This document shows, in pieces, positions 23,166 through 31,334 of a stretch of DNA of 64,000 bases. The stretch covers positions 4,656,001 to 4,720,000 of the forward strand of contig NZ_CP126093.1 of assembly GCF_030123065.1 (NCBI RefSeq). Direction: 5' to 3'. This stretch comes from Neobacillus sp. DY30. GTDB taxonomy: Bacteria; Bacillota; Bacilli; Bacillales; Cytobacillaceae. Position 1 is the first letter of the stretch. Each line of letters opens with the position of its first letter. Both the position numbers and the translations under genes were made by a program. Below the pieces are notes generated by a model. The model ran no database searches, was not told the origin of the DNA, and worked only from the letters and a program-made list of their open reading frames with translations.

Positions 23166-23197
23166 AAAGTACCGAGCTCAGTAAGTGCTGGTACTTT
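23166..23197 (-). terminator. pheA terminator
   Basis: An AAAGTACC arm (23166-23173) pairs with GGTACTTT (23190-23197), with AGC/GCT pairing inside. On the minus strand it is followed by a T7 run. Confidence 0.75.
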
Positions 23198-23202
23198 CCA
23201 TG

Positions 23203-24051
23203 TTATTTAATCATTTTAGATGGGTAGCTTCCTAACAATGTAACTCCGCATCCTAGTGCTTCGAGCTCGGCCATTGCGCCTGGAATTAACACTTCATCAA
23301 GCTTCATTTCCAAATCAATAATAAAGAAATAATTTCCAATTCCTGTTTTCATCGGTCTTGATTCGATTTTGGACAGGTTTATTTTTCGCCAGGCAAAGGC
23401 AGAGAGTACCATATGCAATGTCCCGGCCTTATCTGTTGGCAGCGTGACCATCAAGGTCGTCTTATAATGCGATGATCCGCTTAGCTCTTCAAAATCAAGT
23501 TCCTTATTTGAAAGAACGAAGAAACGTGTATGATTGTGATCGAAATCATGAATATCCCTTTGTACAATCGACAAACCGTATTCTTCTGCCGCCAATTCAT
23601 TCGCAATCGCGGCAACACGTAATTCAGGCTGGTCCATTACCATTTTGGCTGCTGCAGCCGTAGAACTGACACTCTCATAAGGAATCCCGTTTAACTGAGT
23701 GTGCAGAAACTTATGGCATTGGGCAATTGCATGCGAGTGACTATACACCTTAGTAACATTCTGCCAATTTCCACAATTATCCGGGTGGACCATTAAATGC
23801 TGCTTGATTGGGATGGTAATTTCCCCGACAATCGGTAATTGTACCACATGCGTTAAGTAATCAATTGTAATATTAACGGTACCTTCAAGGGTATTTTCAA
23901 TTGGAACGACCGCTATTTCTACCTTTTCACTTACGGCAGCATCCATGGATTCGGGAATGGTCCGAAATGGTTCAAGCTCAAATCCAGGAAAAACCTTTTT
24001 CACCGCTAATTCGGTGAATGTTGCTTTTGGTCCTAAAAAACCAACTCTCAT
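23203..24051 (-). CDS. pheA: Prephenate dehydratase
   Basis: Monofunctional prephenate dehydratase, 282 residues, making phenylpyruvate for phenylalanine synthesis. The catalytic domain has GFLGPKATFTE, the PIENTLEGTV loop and the NHTRFFVL motif with the catalytic Thr. A C-terminal ACT domain (from about residue 195, LPTDKAGTLHMVLSAFAWRKINL, then KIESRP) gives phenylalanine feedback. ATG 24051 is chosen; the in-frame GTG at 24063 is too close to AGGGAG. It follows pheB. Confidence 0.93.
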   Translation of the reverse strand: MRVGFLGPKATFTELAVKKVFPGFELEPFRTIPESMDAAVSEKVEIAVVPIENTLEGTVNITIDYLTHVVQLPIVGEITIPIKQHLMVHPDNCGNWQNVTKVYSHSHAIAQCHKFLHTQLNGIPYESVSSTAAAAKMVMDQPELRVAAIANELAAEEYGLSIVQRDIHDFDHNHTRFFVLSNKELDFEELSGSSHYKTTLMVTLPTDKAGTLHMVLSAFAWRKINLSKIESRPMKTGIGNYFFIIDLEMKLDEVLIPGAMAELEALGCGVTLLGSYPSKMIK

Positions 24052-24101
24052 GATTTCATACACTCCCTAACAAAAATCTCTCTCTGCTGTAAAAAATCCA
24101 A

Positions 24102-24557
24102 TTATGCTCCTGTTCCAAGTACTTCAACTTTTTCTACGAATTCAAGCTTACGCAGTTCTGAAAGCAGTTCATCTATATCTGTAGAAATCTCGGTGGTATT
24201 CAACGAAAGTGTAACGTTTGCTCTTCCTTGCAATGGGATCGTTTGATGAATGGTCAATACATTGCACCCGGAAGAAGCAACTACACTAAGAAGCTTAGAC
24301 AAAGTGCCTGAACGATCTTCCAGATGAAAAAAGAGCGTGACTAATCGTTCCTTTACAATCGTGGAGAATGGAAATACTGTGTCCCTATACTTATAATAGG
24401 CACTTCTGCTTAAGTCTACTTGCTGGACTGCATCCCAAATAGACTCAGCCTTACCCCTTTCGAGCATTTCCTTTACATCGAGTGTTTTCTTCATCGCTTC
24501 AGGCAAGACGTCTTCTCTTATCAAGTAAAATTTTTTGTCAAATTTTTCATTCTTCAT
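24102..24557 (-). CDS. pheB: ACT-domain protein PheB
   Basis: A 151-residue protein with an N-terminal helix-rich segment (FYLIREDVLPEAMKKTLDVKEML...LSRSAYYKYRD, helix-turn-helix-like) and a C-terminal ACT domain (LFFHLEDRSGTLSKLLSVVASSGCNVLTIHQ). It pairs with pheA in many Bacilli and is thought to be regulatory; no direct enzyme activity is expected despite old chorismate-mutase annotations. ATG 24557 (MKNEKFDKKFYLI) is preferred to the upstream frame to 24587, which would run into a dispersed repeat. Confidence 0.88.
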   Translation of the reverse strand: MKNEKFDKKFYLIREDVLPEAMKKTLDVKEMLERGKAESIWDAVQQVDLSRSAYYKYRDTVFPFSTIVKERLVTLFFHLEDRSGTLSKLLSVVASSGCNVLTIHQTIPLQGRANVTLSLNTTEISTDIDELLSELRKLEFVEKVEVLGTGA

Positions 24558-24576
24558 CTCTCTACCCACCCGATTT

Positions 24577-24625
24577 GAAAAGCGCAAGCGCCCGTATATT
24601 GAAATCGGGGCGCTCTAGCTAGAAT
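24577..24625. repeat. Short derivative of the Bacillaceae dispersed repeat
   Basis: GAAAAGCGCAAGCGCCC is followed after about 16 bases by GGGGCGCTCTAGCTAG: the two ends of the element at 20752-20900 with the middle missing. It forms a GCGCCC/GGGCGC hairpin in the obg-pheB gap. Confidence 0.6.
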
Positions 24626-24646
24626 TTCTCAAAGACATGTTTGTAT

Positions 24647-25936
24647 CTATTCAACAAATTCAAATTCGAAGTCTAATAATTTAACCGTATCCCCGTCTTT
24701 TGCACCTTTTTGTCGTAAGGCCTCGTCCACCCCTAAACCACGAAGCTGTCTGGAAAAACGACGAACCGATTCTTCTGTCTGGAAGTTGGTCATCTTAAAT
24801 AATTTTTCAACCTTTTCTCCCTGAATAACAAATGAGCCATCTGGTTCTCTTGTAATATAGAATGCCTCAGGATCTGCCTCATGTTTATAAAGAACGCGGT
24901 TAATACCTGTTTCTTCTTCTTCATGCTCAAGTGGAAATTCTGGAGTTTCCTCAATTTTATCTGCAATCGCAAATAAAAGCTCTCGCAGACCTTTTCTAGA
25001 AATGGCAGAAATCGGGAAAATAGGGAAATCTTCCTGAAGACGGTCTTTAAACCTTTGTAGATTTTCTTCTGCTTCCGGCATGTCCATTTTATTCGCAACA
25101 ATAATTTGTGGACGCTCTGTTAAGCGAAGGTTATACTCTTCTAGCTCTTTATTGATGGTTAGATAATCCTCATAAGGATCGCGTCCTTCCATCGCAGCCA
25201 TATCAATTACATGAACGATAACGCGTGTTCGTTCAATATGACGTAAGAATTGATGTCCTAGTCCGACACCTTCACTTGCACCTTCAATCAATCCTGGAAG
25301 GTCTGCCATAACGAAGCTTCTGTTATCCTCCGTTTCCACCATCCCAAGGTTTGGTACGATCGTTGTAAAATGGTATTCAGCAATTTTAGGTTTTGCTGAA
25401 GAAACGACCGATAATAATGTTGATTTTCCTACACTTGGGAAACCGACTAATCCAACGTCAGCAAGCAGCTTTAACTCAAGAATAACATCACGTTCTTGTC
25501 CTGGTTCACCATTTTCAGCCAGCTCTGGCGCCGGATTTGAAGGTGTCGCAAAACGGGAATTTCCTCTTCCTCCACGTCCGCCCTTGGCAATGACTGCACG
25601 TTGACCATTCTCAACAAGATCGGCAATAACTTCTTTGGTTTCTGCATCCATAACCACAGTGCCTGGTGGTACCTTAACAATCATGTCTTTTGCGTTTTTC
25701 CCGTGCTGATTTTTGGACATGCCATGCTCACCACGGGGAGCTTTCCAATGGCGCTGGTAACGGAAATCCATTAATGTACGCAAGCCCTCATTTACTTCAA
25801 AAACAACATCGGCACCCTTACCACCGTCTCCGCCAGCAGGTCCGCCCATTGGAACATATTTTTCACGACGAAAAGCGACCATTCCATTACCGCCGTCTCC
25901 GCCTTTTACATAAATCTTGGTTTGATCGACAAACAT
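24647..25936 (-). CDS. obg: Obg/CgtA GTPase
   Basis: Obg is an essential ribosome-associated GTPase linking ribosome assembly, stress response and, in Bacillus, sporulation phosphorelay activity. The 429-residue protein has the glycine-rich Obg fold (MFVDQTKIYVKGGDGGNGMVAFRREK, residues 1-158), the G domain with GFPSVGKST, DLPGLIEGAS and NKMD, and a C-terminal OCT domain (from about 345). AGGAGG precedes ATG 25936. It lies downstream of spo0B, the classic B. subtilis pairing. Confidence 0.97.
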   Translation of the reverse strand: MFVDQTKIYVKGGDGGNGMVAFRREKYVPMGGPAGGDGGKGADVVFEVNEGLRTLMDFRYQRHWKAPRGEHGMSKNQHGKNAKDMIVKVPPGTVVMDAETKEVIADLVENGQRAVIAKGGRGGRGNSRFATPSNPAPELAENGEPGQERDVILELKLLADVGLVGFPSVGKSTLLSVVSSAKPKIAEYHFTTIVPNLGMVETEDNRSFVMADLPGLIEGASEGVGLGHQFLRHIERTRVIVHVIDMAAMEGRDPYEDYLTINKELEEYNLRLTERPQIIVANKMDMPEAEENLQRFKDRLQEDFPIFPISAISRKGLRELLFAIADKIEETPEFPLEHEEEETGINRVLYKHEADPEAFYITREPDGSFVIQGEKVEKLFKMTNFQTEESVRRFSRQLRGLGVDEALRQKGAKDGDTVKLLDFEFEFVE

Positions 25937-25982
25937 TTAAATCCTCCTGATTTGACTGATAAACGACGAATTAAAAGCCTGC

Positions 25983-26513
25983 CTACTGACCTGACATAAA
26001 GACTTCTAACCCAAGTTCGTTCTCTGAGAATTCCCTTACTGTAACTTCGATTTCAGAATAGTTCAGGAATTGTTCAATCAGTTCTTTTTTTATTATTATC
26101 CCGCTAAAATCGAAAAAGAAACGAACTCCATTTGATTCTGGTTGAATTGTGATTGATAAATGATTTTCTTGAAAGGCCTCAATTGCCTGATCCAAACAAA
26201 TAAAAAACGATTTTGTCCAATTCGACAGAATACTATCATTTATTTCCACTGCCTCTAAATCGTTTAGAACCTCATATTCAAGCTGAAATAAATGGTTTTC
26301 CCAGTTCGATTTTAAAAGCAAGGAGGCAAACATTGGCAAATGAAAATTCGACAGCTTTGCTTCATGCTGTGCCTCAATTACGATTTCATTTATGTATGCT
26401 TTTGCCCGGTCAATTCTATTTAAATCTAAGTTGCCTTTGATTAACTGCAGCCTATTCAGCCAATCATGCCGTGAGTGCCGCAGCACTTCAACGATATCCC
26501 ATTCTTTGTCCAT
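25983..26513 (-). CDS. spo0B: Sporulation initiation phosphotransferase Spo0B
   Basis: Spo0B relays phosphate from Spo0F to Spo0A. The 176-residue protein has the four-helix-bundle dimerisation segment with the phospho-acceptor His16 in LRHSRHDWLNRLQLIKGNL, followed by a degenerate ATPase-like C-terminal domain that ends in LGLEVFMSGQ. Sequence conservation is low, as usual for Spo0B. Position between rpmA and obg is diagnostic. Confidence 0.92.
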   Translation of the reverse strand: MDKEWDIVEVLRHSRHDWLNRLQLIKGNLDLNRIDRAKAYINEIVIEAQHEAKLSNFHLPMFASLLLKSNWENHLFQLEYEVLNDLEAVEINDSILSNWTKSFFICLDQAIEAFQENHLSITIQPESNGVRFFFDFSGIIIKKELIEQFLNYSEIEVTVREFSENELGLEVFMSGQ

Positions 26514-26685
26514 AATCGCACTCCTAGCTTAAGTGTCGAAAAAACTATTTTCTGTTAGTATATCAAAAAAGTTCACATGAGTAAGCAATTTTGCGCGAAT
26601 GTTTTCCAATTGAGGCAGTATGAGGCTAATTTGGGAGGCCAAAATGGGGTTTCAACTGGATAATTTTTCCTAAATATTCAAAAAA

Positions 26686-26716
26686 GAAAACCCTAACCAA
26701 TCAGGTTAGAGTTTTC
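26686..26716 (-). terminator. Terminator of the rplU-prp-rpmA operon
   Basis: A 13-bp stem (26686-26698 with 26704-26716) with one wobble and a 5-base loop lies just past the rpmA stop. On the minus strand it is followed by TTTTTTGA. Confidence 0.85.
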
Positions 26717-26725
26717 ACTGAAAGC

Positions 26726-27019
26726 TTACGCTTCTTGAGCTGTTGGATAAACACTTACTTTTTTACGATCACGACCTAAACGTTCGAATTTTACAACGCC
26801 GTCGATTTTCGCAAATAGAGTGTCGTCACCGCCACGGCCTACGTTTTCACCTGGATAAATCTTTGTACCGCGTTGACGGTAAAGGATTGAACCACCAGTT
26901 ACGAATTGACCATCTGCACGCTTAGCACCAAGGCGCTTTGCGATAGAGTCACGTCCGTTCTTTGTAGAACCTACTCCCTTTTTAGATGCAAACAACTGAA
27001 GATCTAATTTTAATAACAT
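26726..27019 (-). CDS. rpmA: 50S ribosomal protein L27 with cleavable N-terminus
   Basis: L27 reaches the peptidyl-transferase centre with its N-terminal tail. This 97-residue copy has the Firmicute extension MLLKLDLQLFA before SKKGVGSTKNGRDS; the extension must be removed after LQLFA by the protease Prp, encoded immediately upstream. ATG 27019 is chosen from its GGAGGTGGA; the GTG 9 bases earlier overlaps that site. Length and sequence are otherwise standard. Confidence 0.97.
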   Translation of the reverse strand: MLLKLDLQLFASKKGVGSTKNGRDSIAKRLGAKRADGQFVTGGSILYRQRGTKIYPGENVGRGGDDTLFAKIDGVVKFERLGRDRKKVSVYPTAQEA

Positions 27020-27031
27020 GTATTCCACCTC

Positions 27032-27361
27032 CTACTTTTTGAAGGTAATTTTTATGTGTTCTCCGTACTCTTCTTCAATCGTCTTCAATGAAACGATCAT
27101 ACCTTCTAGAAGAAGCTGAACTTTCTCATTTATGTCTTCCGGAAGTTTATCTGGAACAACACAGCGGAGAAAGCCATCTCCTTGTTCTATCTCTGGTGTA
27201 ACACCGGTTATGGCGTGCACAGCATTGATTGCGCCAACGGATACTGCAGAAGCGCCTGCACAGACGATATCCTTTCCCCGTTCAGCGAAGAATGCATGAC
27301 CACTTATTATAAATGATTGAATTAAATCGGATTCAGAACGATTAATTGTAATAGATATCAT
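27032..27361 (-). CDS. prp: Ribosomal-processing cysteine protease Prp
   Basis: Prp (YsxB) cleaves the N-terminal extension of L27. The 109-residue protein has the catalytic pair His22 (ISGHAFF) and Cys34 (DIVCAGAS) at the positions known from Staphylococcus aureus Prp, and the family C-terminus. It lies between rplU and rpmA, 12 bases before the latter's start, so protease and substrate are made from one mRNA. Confidence 0.95.
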   Translation of the reverse strand: MISITINRSESDLIQSFIISGHAFFAERGKDIVCAGASAVSVGAINAVHAITGVTPEIEQGDGFLRCVVPDKLPEDINEKVQLLLEGMIVSLKTIEEEYGEHIKITFKK

Positions 27362-27376
27362 CTATTGCCCAACACC

Positions 27377-27685
27377 TTACGCGTTGATCGCTTCGATCAC
27401 AACTTTAGTGTATGGTTGACGATGACCTTGCTTTTTACGGTTGTTTTTCTTCGCTTTGTACTTGAAAACGATGATTTTCTTAGCGCGGCCTTGTTTTTCA
27501 ACTTTAGCAGTAACAGTAGCGCCTTCAACTAATGGGCTTCCTACTTTTACGTTATCTCCGCCAACGAATAAAACCTTATCAAATGTAACTGTTTCGCCTG
27601 CTTCAGCGTTAAGCTTTTCAATGTAGATAGCTTGACCAGCTTCTACTTTCAATTGCTTACCACCTGTTTCGATAATTGCGTACAT
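27377..27685 (-). CDS. rplU: 50S ribosomal protein L21
   Basis: L21 binds 23S rRNA near domain I. The 102-residue protein begins MYAIIETGGKQLKVEAGQ and ends with the basic KKKQGHRQPYTKV family signature (KNNRKKQGHRQPY). It is the first gene of rplU-prp-rpmA, behind a structured leader. Confidence 0.97.
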   Translation of the reverse strand: MYAIIETGGKQLKVEAGQAIYIEKLNAEAGETVTFDKVLFVGGDNVKVGSPLVEGATVTAKVEKQGRAKKIIVFKYKAKKNNRKKQGHRQPYTKVVIEAINA

Positions 27686-27693
27686 ACTTGCAC

Positions 27694-27805
27694 CTCCTTA
27701 TAAACTCAGACTCGCCATAGACAGGCGCTTATGCAAAAGCATCAGACTTAATACCTGTTACGTGCGGTTGTAGCACGGGTGCTACAAACATAACATTGAA
27801 AAGTT
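27694..27805 (-). ncRNA. L21 leader (ribosomal-protein autoregulatory mRNA element)
   Basis: The roughly 120-base leader between the promoter and rplU contains stable hairpins, including GTAGCAC...GTGCTAC (around 27758-27776) and a GACAGGCGC region near the ribosome binding site. Firmicute rplU genes have a conserved L21 leader at this spot thought to mediate autoregulation. I assign it by position and structure, not by a covariance-model match. Confidence 0.65.
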
Positions 27806-27808
27806 TAT

Positions 27809-27831
27809 CATGTTATGGGCGAAAGTGTCAA
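27809..27831 (-). promoter_or_regulatory. Sigma-A promoter of rplU-prp-rpmA
   Basis: TTGACA (27831-27826) and a TGATAAAC -10 region about 16-17 bases downstream on the minus strand. The -35 overlaps the end of rng. Confidence 0.7.
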
Positions 27832-29288
27832 TAGGATTCTCCAGCTTTTTGCGCGATCTCGTCATGATTCCCAAATTGTTTTATAACATAGTAAGGTACC
27901 GCAGATAATTGTATTGAGAAATATACTTTAAACTTCAGCCACTCTTCTATCATTTCAAGATGTGGTACAATCGCTTCTTTTACCTCTGCGGTTGTTTCAA
28001 CTAATACGGCTTCAGCATCAGAATTTCGATGTTCTAACAATTCCCGCTCCAATCGGAATGCAACACTATCTGCACTTACTATTTTTCCTGTACCATCACA
28101 AACATGGCATTTGACTTGAAGCGCCTCTGAAAGCGAAACTTTGGTTTTCTTCCTTGTTAGCTGCAGGATACCGAGTGAGGTAAAACCAATAATTTTTGTT
28201 CTGATTTTATCCTTTTGAAACTCTTTCTCTATAGTTTCTTGTATGTAACGCTTGTCCTTTTCGTTTTTCATATCAATAAAATCAATAAGCACAATCCCGC
28301 CAATATCACGAAGCTTCAGCTGGCGGGCAATCTCAATTGCCGCTAGGGTATTGGTTTTTACTACTGTATCCTGATAATCATTTTTACCGGAAAACTTCCC
28401 TGTATTTACATCAATGATGGTTAAGGCCTCAGTTTCATCAAAAATCAAATAAGCACCTTTGTCGAGCCATACAATACGTTTTAAGGCCTTATCAATTTCA
28501 TGCTCGATTCGATGAACAGTAAAAATATTTTCTTTCCCATTATAATAGGTAATTTTTAGATTAGAACTTCTTGATTCGATTGCTTTTCTCAATTCCAAAT
28601 CATCAACAAATACTTCACCAGAACTCATTTCCATTATCGCTTCATTAACCAATTCAATGAATGTATCATTTTGATATAGAATTCCCGGTCTTTTTAACGC
28701 TGCCGCTTTCTCGTAAATTTCGGCAAATTGACTTCTTAGAGTACTTAATTCCTTTGTAATTTCCTCTTCCGAAACAGAATTGCTTGAAGTACGAAAAATA
28801 AGCCCTTCATCTTCAGTTTTCAGTTTCATCCCTAAACGACGAAGTTGTTCCTTTTCATTCACGATTTTTTTAGAGACCGCGACATAGCGGCCTTGCGGCA
28901 TATATATAAGGTTGACTCCGTTTATTTCAATAATTCCTGTTACTCTTGCCCCTTTTGGACCGGTTGCATCCTTATCCACTTGGACCATTAATTTTTGGCC
29001 TTGGTGGACAAAGGAGGATACACTTTTCTTCTCCTTATCGATAGTCCGCTCTGGTGATAATACATAGGAAACAAGCACATCACGATGTAGATAGGCATTT
29101 TTCTCTTCGCCAATATCGATAAAGGCGGCATTCATTCCAGGAAGAACCTTTGTAACAGTCCCATAATAAATATTACCGACCAGAGATCGCTGCTCTGGCC
29201 GGTCATGTATAATTTTTTCAACTATATTGTCCCTAACGTAAGCAAATCTTTTTTCCCTTGAAACTGCATTGATAATTAACTTTTCCAA
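27828..29288 (-). CDS. rng: Ribonuclease G/E family endoribonuclease
   Basis: A 486-residue RNase E/G-family enzyme: single-strand endoribonuclease in mRNA and rRNA processing. Visible parts are an N-terminal S1 insertion (GNIYYGTVTKVLPGMNAAFIDIG), the catalytic DNase-I-like region with IIDVNTGKFSG and IVLIDFIDMK (the Mg-binding acids) and the zinc-link CHVCDGTG. The size is that of RNase G, without an RNase E scaffold tail. The start is TTG 29288 with GAGG upstream. B. subtilis lacks this gene, but several other Bacillaceae carry it between rplU and spoIVFB. Confidence 0.92.
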   Translation of the reverse strand: MEKLIINAVSREKRFAYVRDNIVEKIIHDRPEQRSLVGNIYYGTVTKVLPGMNAAFIDIGEEKNAYLHRDVLVSYVLSPERTIDKEKKSVSSFVHQGQKLMVQVDKDATGPKGARVTGIIEINGVNLIYMPQGRYVAVSKKIVNEKEQLRRLGMKLKTEDEGLIFRTSSNSVSEEEITKELSTLRSQFAEIYEKAAALKRPGILYQNDTFIELVNEAIMEMSSGEVFVDDLELRKAIESRSSNLKITYYNGKENIFTVHRIEHEIDKALKRIVWLDKGAYLIFDETEALTIIDVNTGKFSGKNDYQDTVVKTNTLAAIEIARQLKLRDIGGIVLIDFIDMKNEKDKRYIQETIEKEFQKDKIRTKIIGFTSLGILQLTRKKTKVSLSEALQVKCHVCDGTGKIVSADSVAFRLERELLEHRNSDAEAVLVETTAEVKEAIVPHLEMIEEWLKFKVYFSIQLSAVPYYVIKQFGNHDEIAQKAGESY

Positions 29289-29331
29289 ACCAATATCCTC
29301 ACTTTTAACTAATTAGTACTATTATACCTAA

Positions 29332-30198
29332 TTAGTAAGAAAAGAGAAGGTCGCTGATTTTATCGGTTAATCGTTTTTCTGTAAAATAAGCATGCAGCAG
29401 TTCATTCTCATCCAACATCCCTTTTTCTTTGCCGTCACTTTCGACAATAATGGGGTGTTTACAGCCACGCTGGAATTTTTCCAATACGTCAATAAGCAAG
29501 TCTTGCTCATTGGCTTGAATCGGCTTCAAGGCTTGGAGTTCGCTTTTTTTACCATAATAGCGCTCGAGAAGGAATCTCATAAAAATATAGCGGCGCTGCT
29601 TCCATTCGTGGTAAAGCGAAAATAATAAAAATCCTACGATAATCCAGACATTTAATTGCTCCGGCGCAGATAGAAGGGTGACAAGTGAAAAGATTGCGAT
29701 GCTGATAAAAGAAATGATTAACGTTAAACGATGTGCGCTTGGAAATGATTTTTTTAAGGAAAGAAACATAAATATTAACTTTCCGCCGTCGAGCGGCCAG
29801 ACAGGAAACAGATTAAAAATAAAAATCATAACATTGTAGTGGAAAAATAATTGAAACAGATCTTCAGGTATGACATCAAAGGAGAATAGTACAAACGCTA
29901 TCGCCACCATCCAAATATGCTGAATGGGTCCTGCGAGAACAACAATGGCCTCCTCCTTTAATGGCCGATTCCCATGCTCCTCCATTTCAGCCACTCCTCC
30001 AAAAGGGAGCAGGCTGATTTTTTTTATACGCCAAGAAAAAAAAGAAGCCGCAGCAGCATGCCCCATTTCATGGATAAAAATGATGCCGATTAACAGGCAT
30101 ACTTCGAGGAAATGTGCTGTAGCGATTGATATTGCGATGACGCCCCATAACAATGGATGAATATAGACCTGTTGTAATAAATTGATCGCTCTATTCAA
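29332..30198 (-). CDS. spoIVFB: SpoIVFB intramembrane metalloprotease
   Basis: SpoIVFB is the site-2 protease that cleaves pro-sigma-K in the outer forespore membrane. Of 288 residues, His43-Glu44-x-x-His47 (IFIHEMGHAAA) and Asp137 (FPVWPLDGGK) form the zinc site, at the B. subtilis positions. About six membrane helices are followed by a C-terminal CBS-like domain (from about residue 225). It overlaps spoIVFA by 8 bases. Confidence 0.95.
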   Translation of the reverse strand: MNRAINLLQQVYIHPLLWGVIAISIATAHFLEVCLLIGIIFIHEMGHAAAASFFSWRIKKISLLPFGGVAEMEEHGNRPLKEEAIVVLAGPIQHIWMVAIAFVLFSFDVIPEDLFQLFFHYNVMIFIFNLFPVWPLDGGKLIFMFLSLKKSFPSAHRLTLIISFISIAIFSLVTLLSAPEQLNVWIIVGFLLFSLYHEWKQRRYIFMRFLLERYYGKKSELQALKPIQANEQDLLIDVLEKFQRGCKHPIIVESDGKEKGMLDENELLHAYFTEKRLTDKISDLLFSY

Positions 30199-30976
30199 AG
30201 CGAATCACCTGAATCGGATCGATGAAATCATCGCCTTTTTTGATAGAGAAATAATATCTGCCCTTTGTTTTGTCTTCCCCCGTTGATTCTGAAGCTGTAC
30301 CAACTACAGTCTCCGTTTCAATAAATTCATATAAACTAACCTTAATTTCATTGAGATTACCGTAGGTAGATTGGGTTTGATCCGCGTGCTGGATAATGAC
30401 GGTTTTACCCGTATCCTCTTTCACACCAGCAAACATGACATTTCCTTCTTTCATGGCTTCAACAGCAGCACCATTGGCTGTTTCAATCATAATGCCCTGT
30501 CCATTTTCCTCAAAGTTTTCGAGGACTTTCCCTGAAAACACAGGTATATCATGGTTTTTTTCGACTACGTTTTTCTCGCTGCCTTTTTCTTCTTCCGTAA
30601 AAGGCAATAGAGCTAATGGTTTTCCGAATTGGTCTTCGTACCATTTTGATACTGTGGCAAATTTAAAATCCTGCTCCATAGTTTTCATGACAAACTCTTT
30701 TGCTGGAGCAAATGTCGCCGAGTTTTCTCGAAACATAATAGCAATGACTAAAAATAAGACAGCAGATGCTAAAATCTTAAAGATAAAAACTTCCTTTTTA
30801 AACAATGGATGGGTCCCATCGTCCTTTCCTGGTTCGTAAGAGGAATAATGATCAAATCCGTATGTTTCATCATCCCCCGGCCATGAAATTTCACGCTGTG
30901 GACCTTTTTCTGATGACCCTTTTTCCTTTTTCCGCTTTGCGATTCGTCGCCGTATCTCCTCCGGTGTAGACCGCAT
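30191..30976 (-). CDS. spoIVFA: SpoIVFA, SpoIVFB regulator
   Basis: SpoIVFA holds SpoIVFB in an inhibited complex with BofA until SpoIVB cleaves it. The 261-residue form begins MRSTPEEIRRRIAKRKKEKG (cytosolic, basic), has one membrane helix (about residues 66-85) and an M23-like extracellular domain (GIMIETANGAAVEAMKEGNVMFAG.... VIIQHADQ) without obvious zinc ligands. ATG 30976 is preferred to the upstream frame (31012), where a sigma-E promoter lies. Confidence 0.9.
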   Translation of the reverse strand: MRSTPEEIRRRIAKRKKEKGSSEKGPQREISWPGDDETYGFDHYSSYEPGKDDGTHPLFKKEVFIFKILASAVLFLVIAIMFRENSATFAPAKEFVMKTMEQDFKFATVSKWYEDQFGKPLALLPFTEEEKGSEKNVVEKNHDIPVFSGKVLENFEENGQGIMIETANGAAVEAMKEGNVMFAGVKEDTGKTVIIQHADQTQSTYGNLNEIKVSLYEFIETETVVGTASESTGEDKTKGRYYFSIKKGDDFIDPIQVIRFE

Positions 30977-31011
30977 TATACTCACCAACCCTTTAGACAG
31001 CTTTTTGTACA

Positions 31012-31041
31012 AGTTTATGAGGTTGTCCTCAAGAGTATGAC
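31012..31041 (-). promoter_or_regulatory. Sigma-E promoter of spoIVFA-spoIVFB
   Basis: On the minus strand GTCATACT (31041-31034) and CATAAACT (31019-31012) are 14 bases apart, close to the sigma-E consensus GTCATATT / CATACAAT and about 36 bases before ATG 30976. In B. subtilis this operon is sigma-E dependent. The remaining 290 bases to the next gene (31042-31334) show only a small palindrome near 31212-31235 and an AT-rich promoter-like stretch. Confidence 0.65.
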
Positions 31042-31334
31042 TTTTAAGATTACTTTAAAAGTTTTTGGTTTTGTACGTGCACCATTTTCAGACGGCCGCT
31101 TTAGCAAGTCAGCATTAAGAAATACTAGAATCCGCTTCAAAATACCAGAAAAAAATTACTACTTTTAGTAGAAAATCAAATAGTTTTTACTGTTGTTTAC
31201 ACACTTAGCATAGTGCTATGTTTATGCCTAAGACAGCGCTCTCACAGATAATTGGTGGTTACTTGAAGATTTTCCGAGAGATTAGTAATTTACAAGCTTG
31301 AAAGTAAAACAAGTGATAAGGAGGAATTTTTGAA

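Noticed and set aside
22790..23227. Plus-strand ORF with a 17-residue repeat across hairpin array 2
   Set aside because: A 51-bp period keeps one frame open. No ribosome binding site precedes it, a second frame gives another repeat, and the DNA is explained by conserved hairpins.
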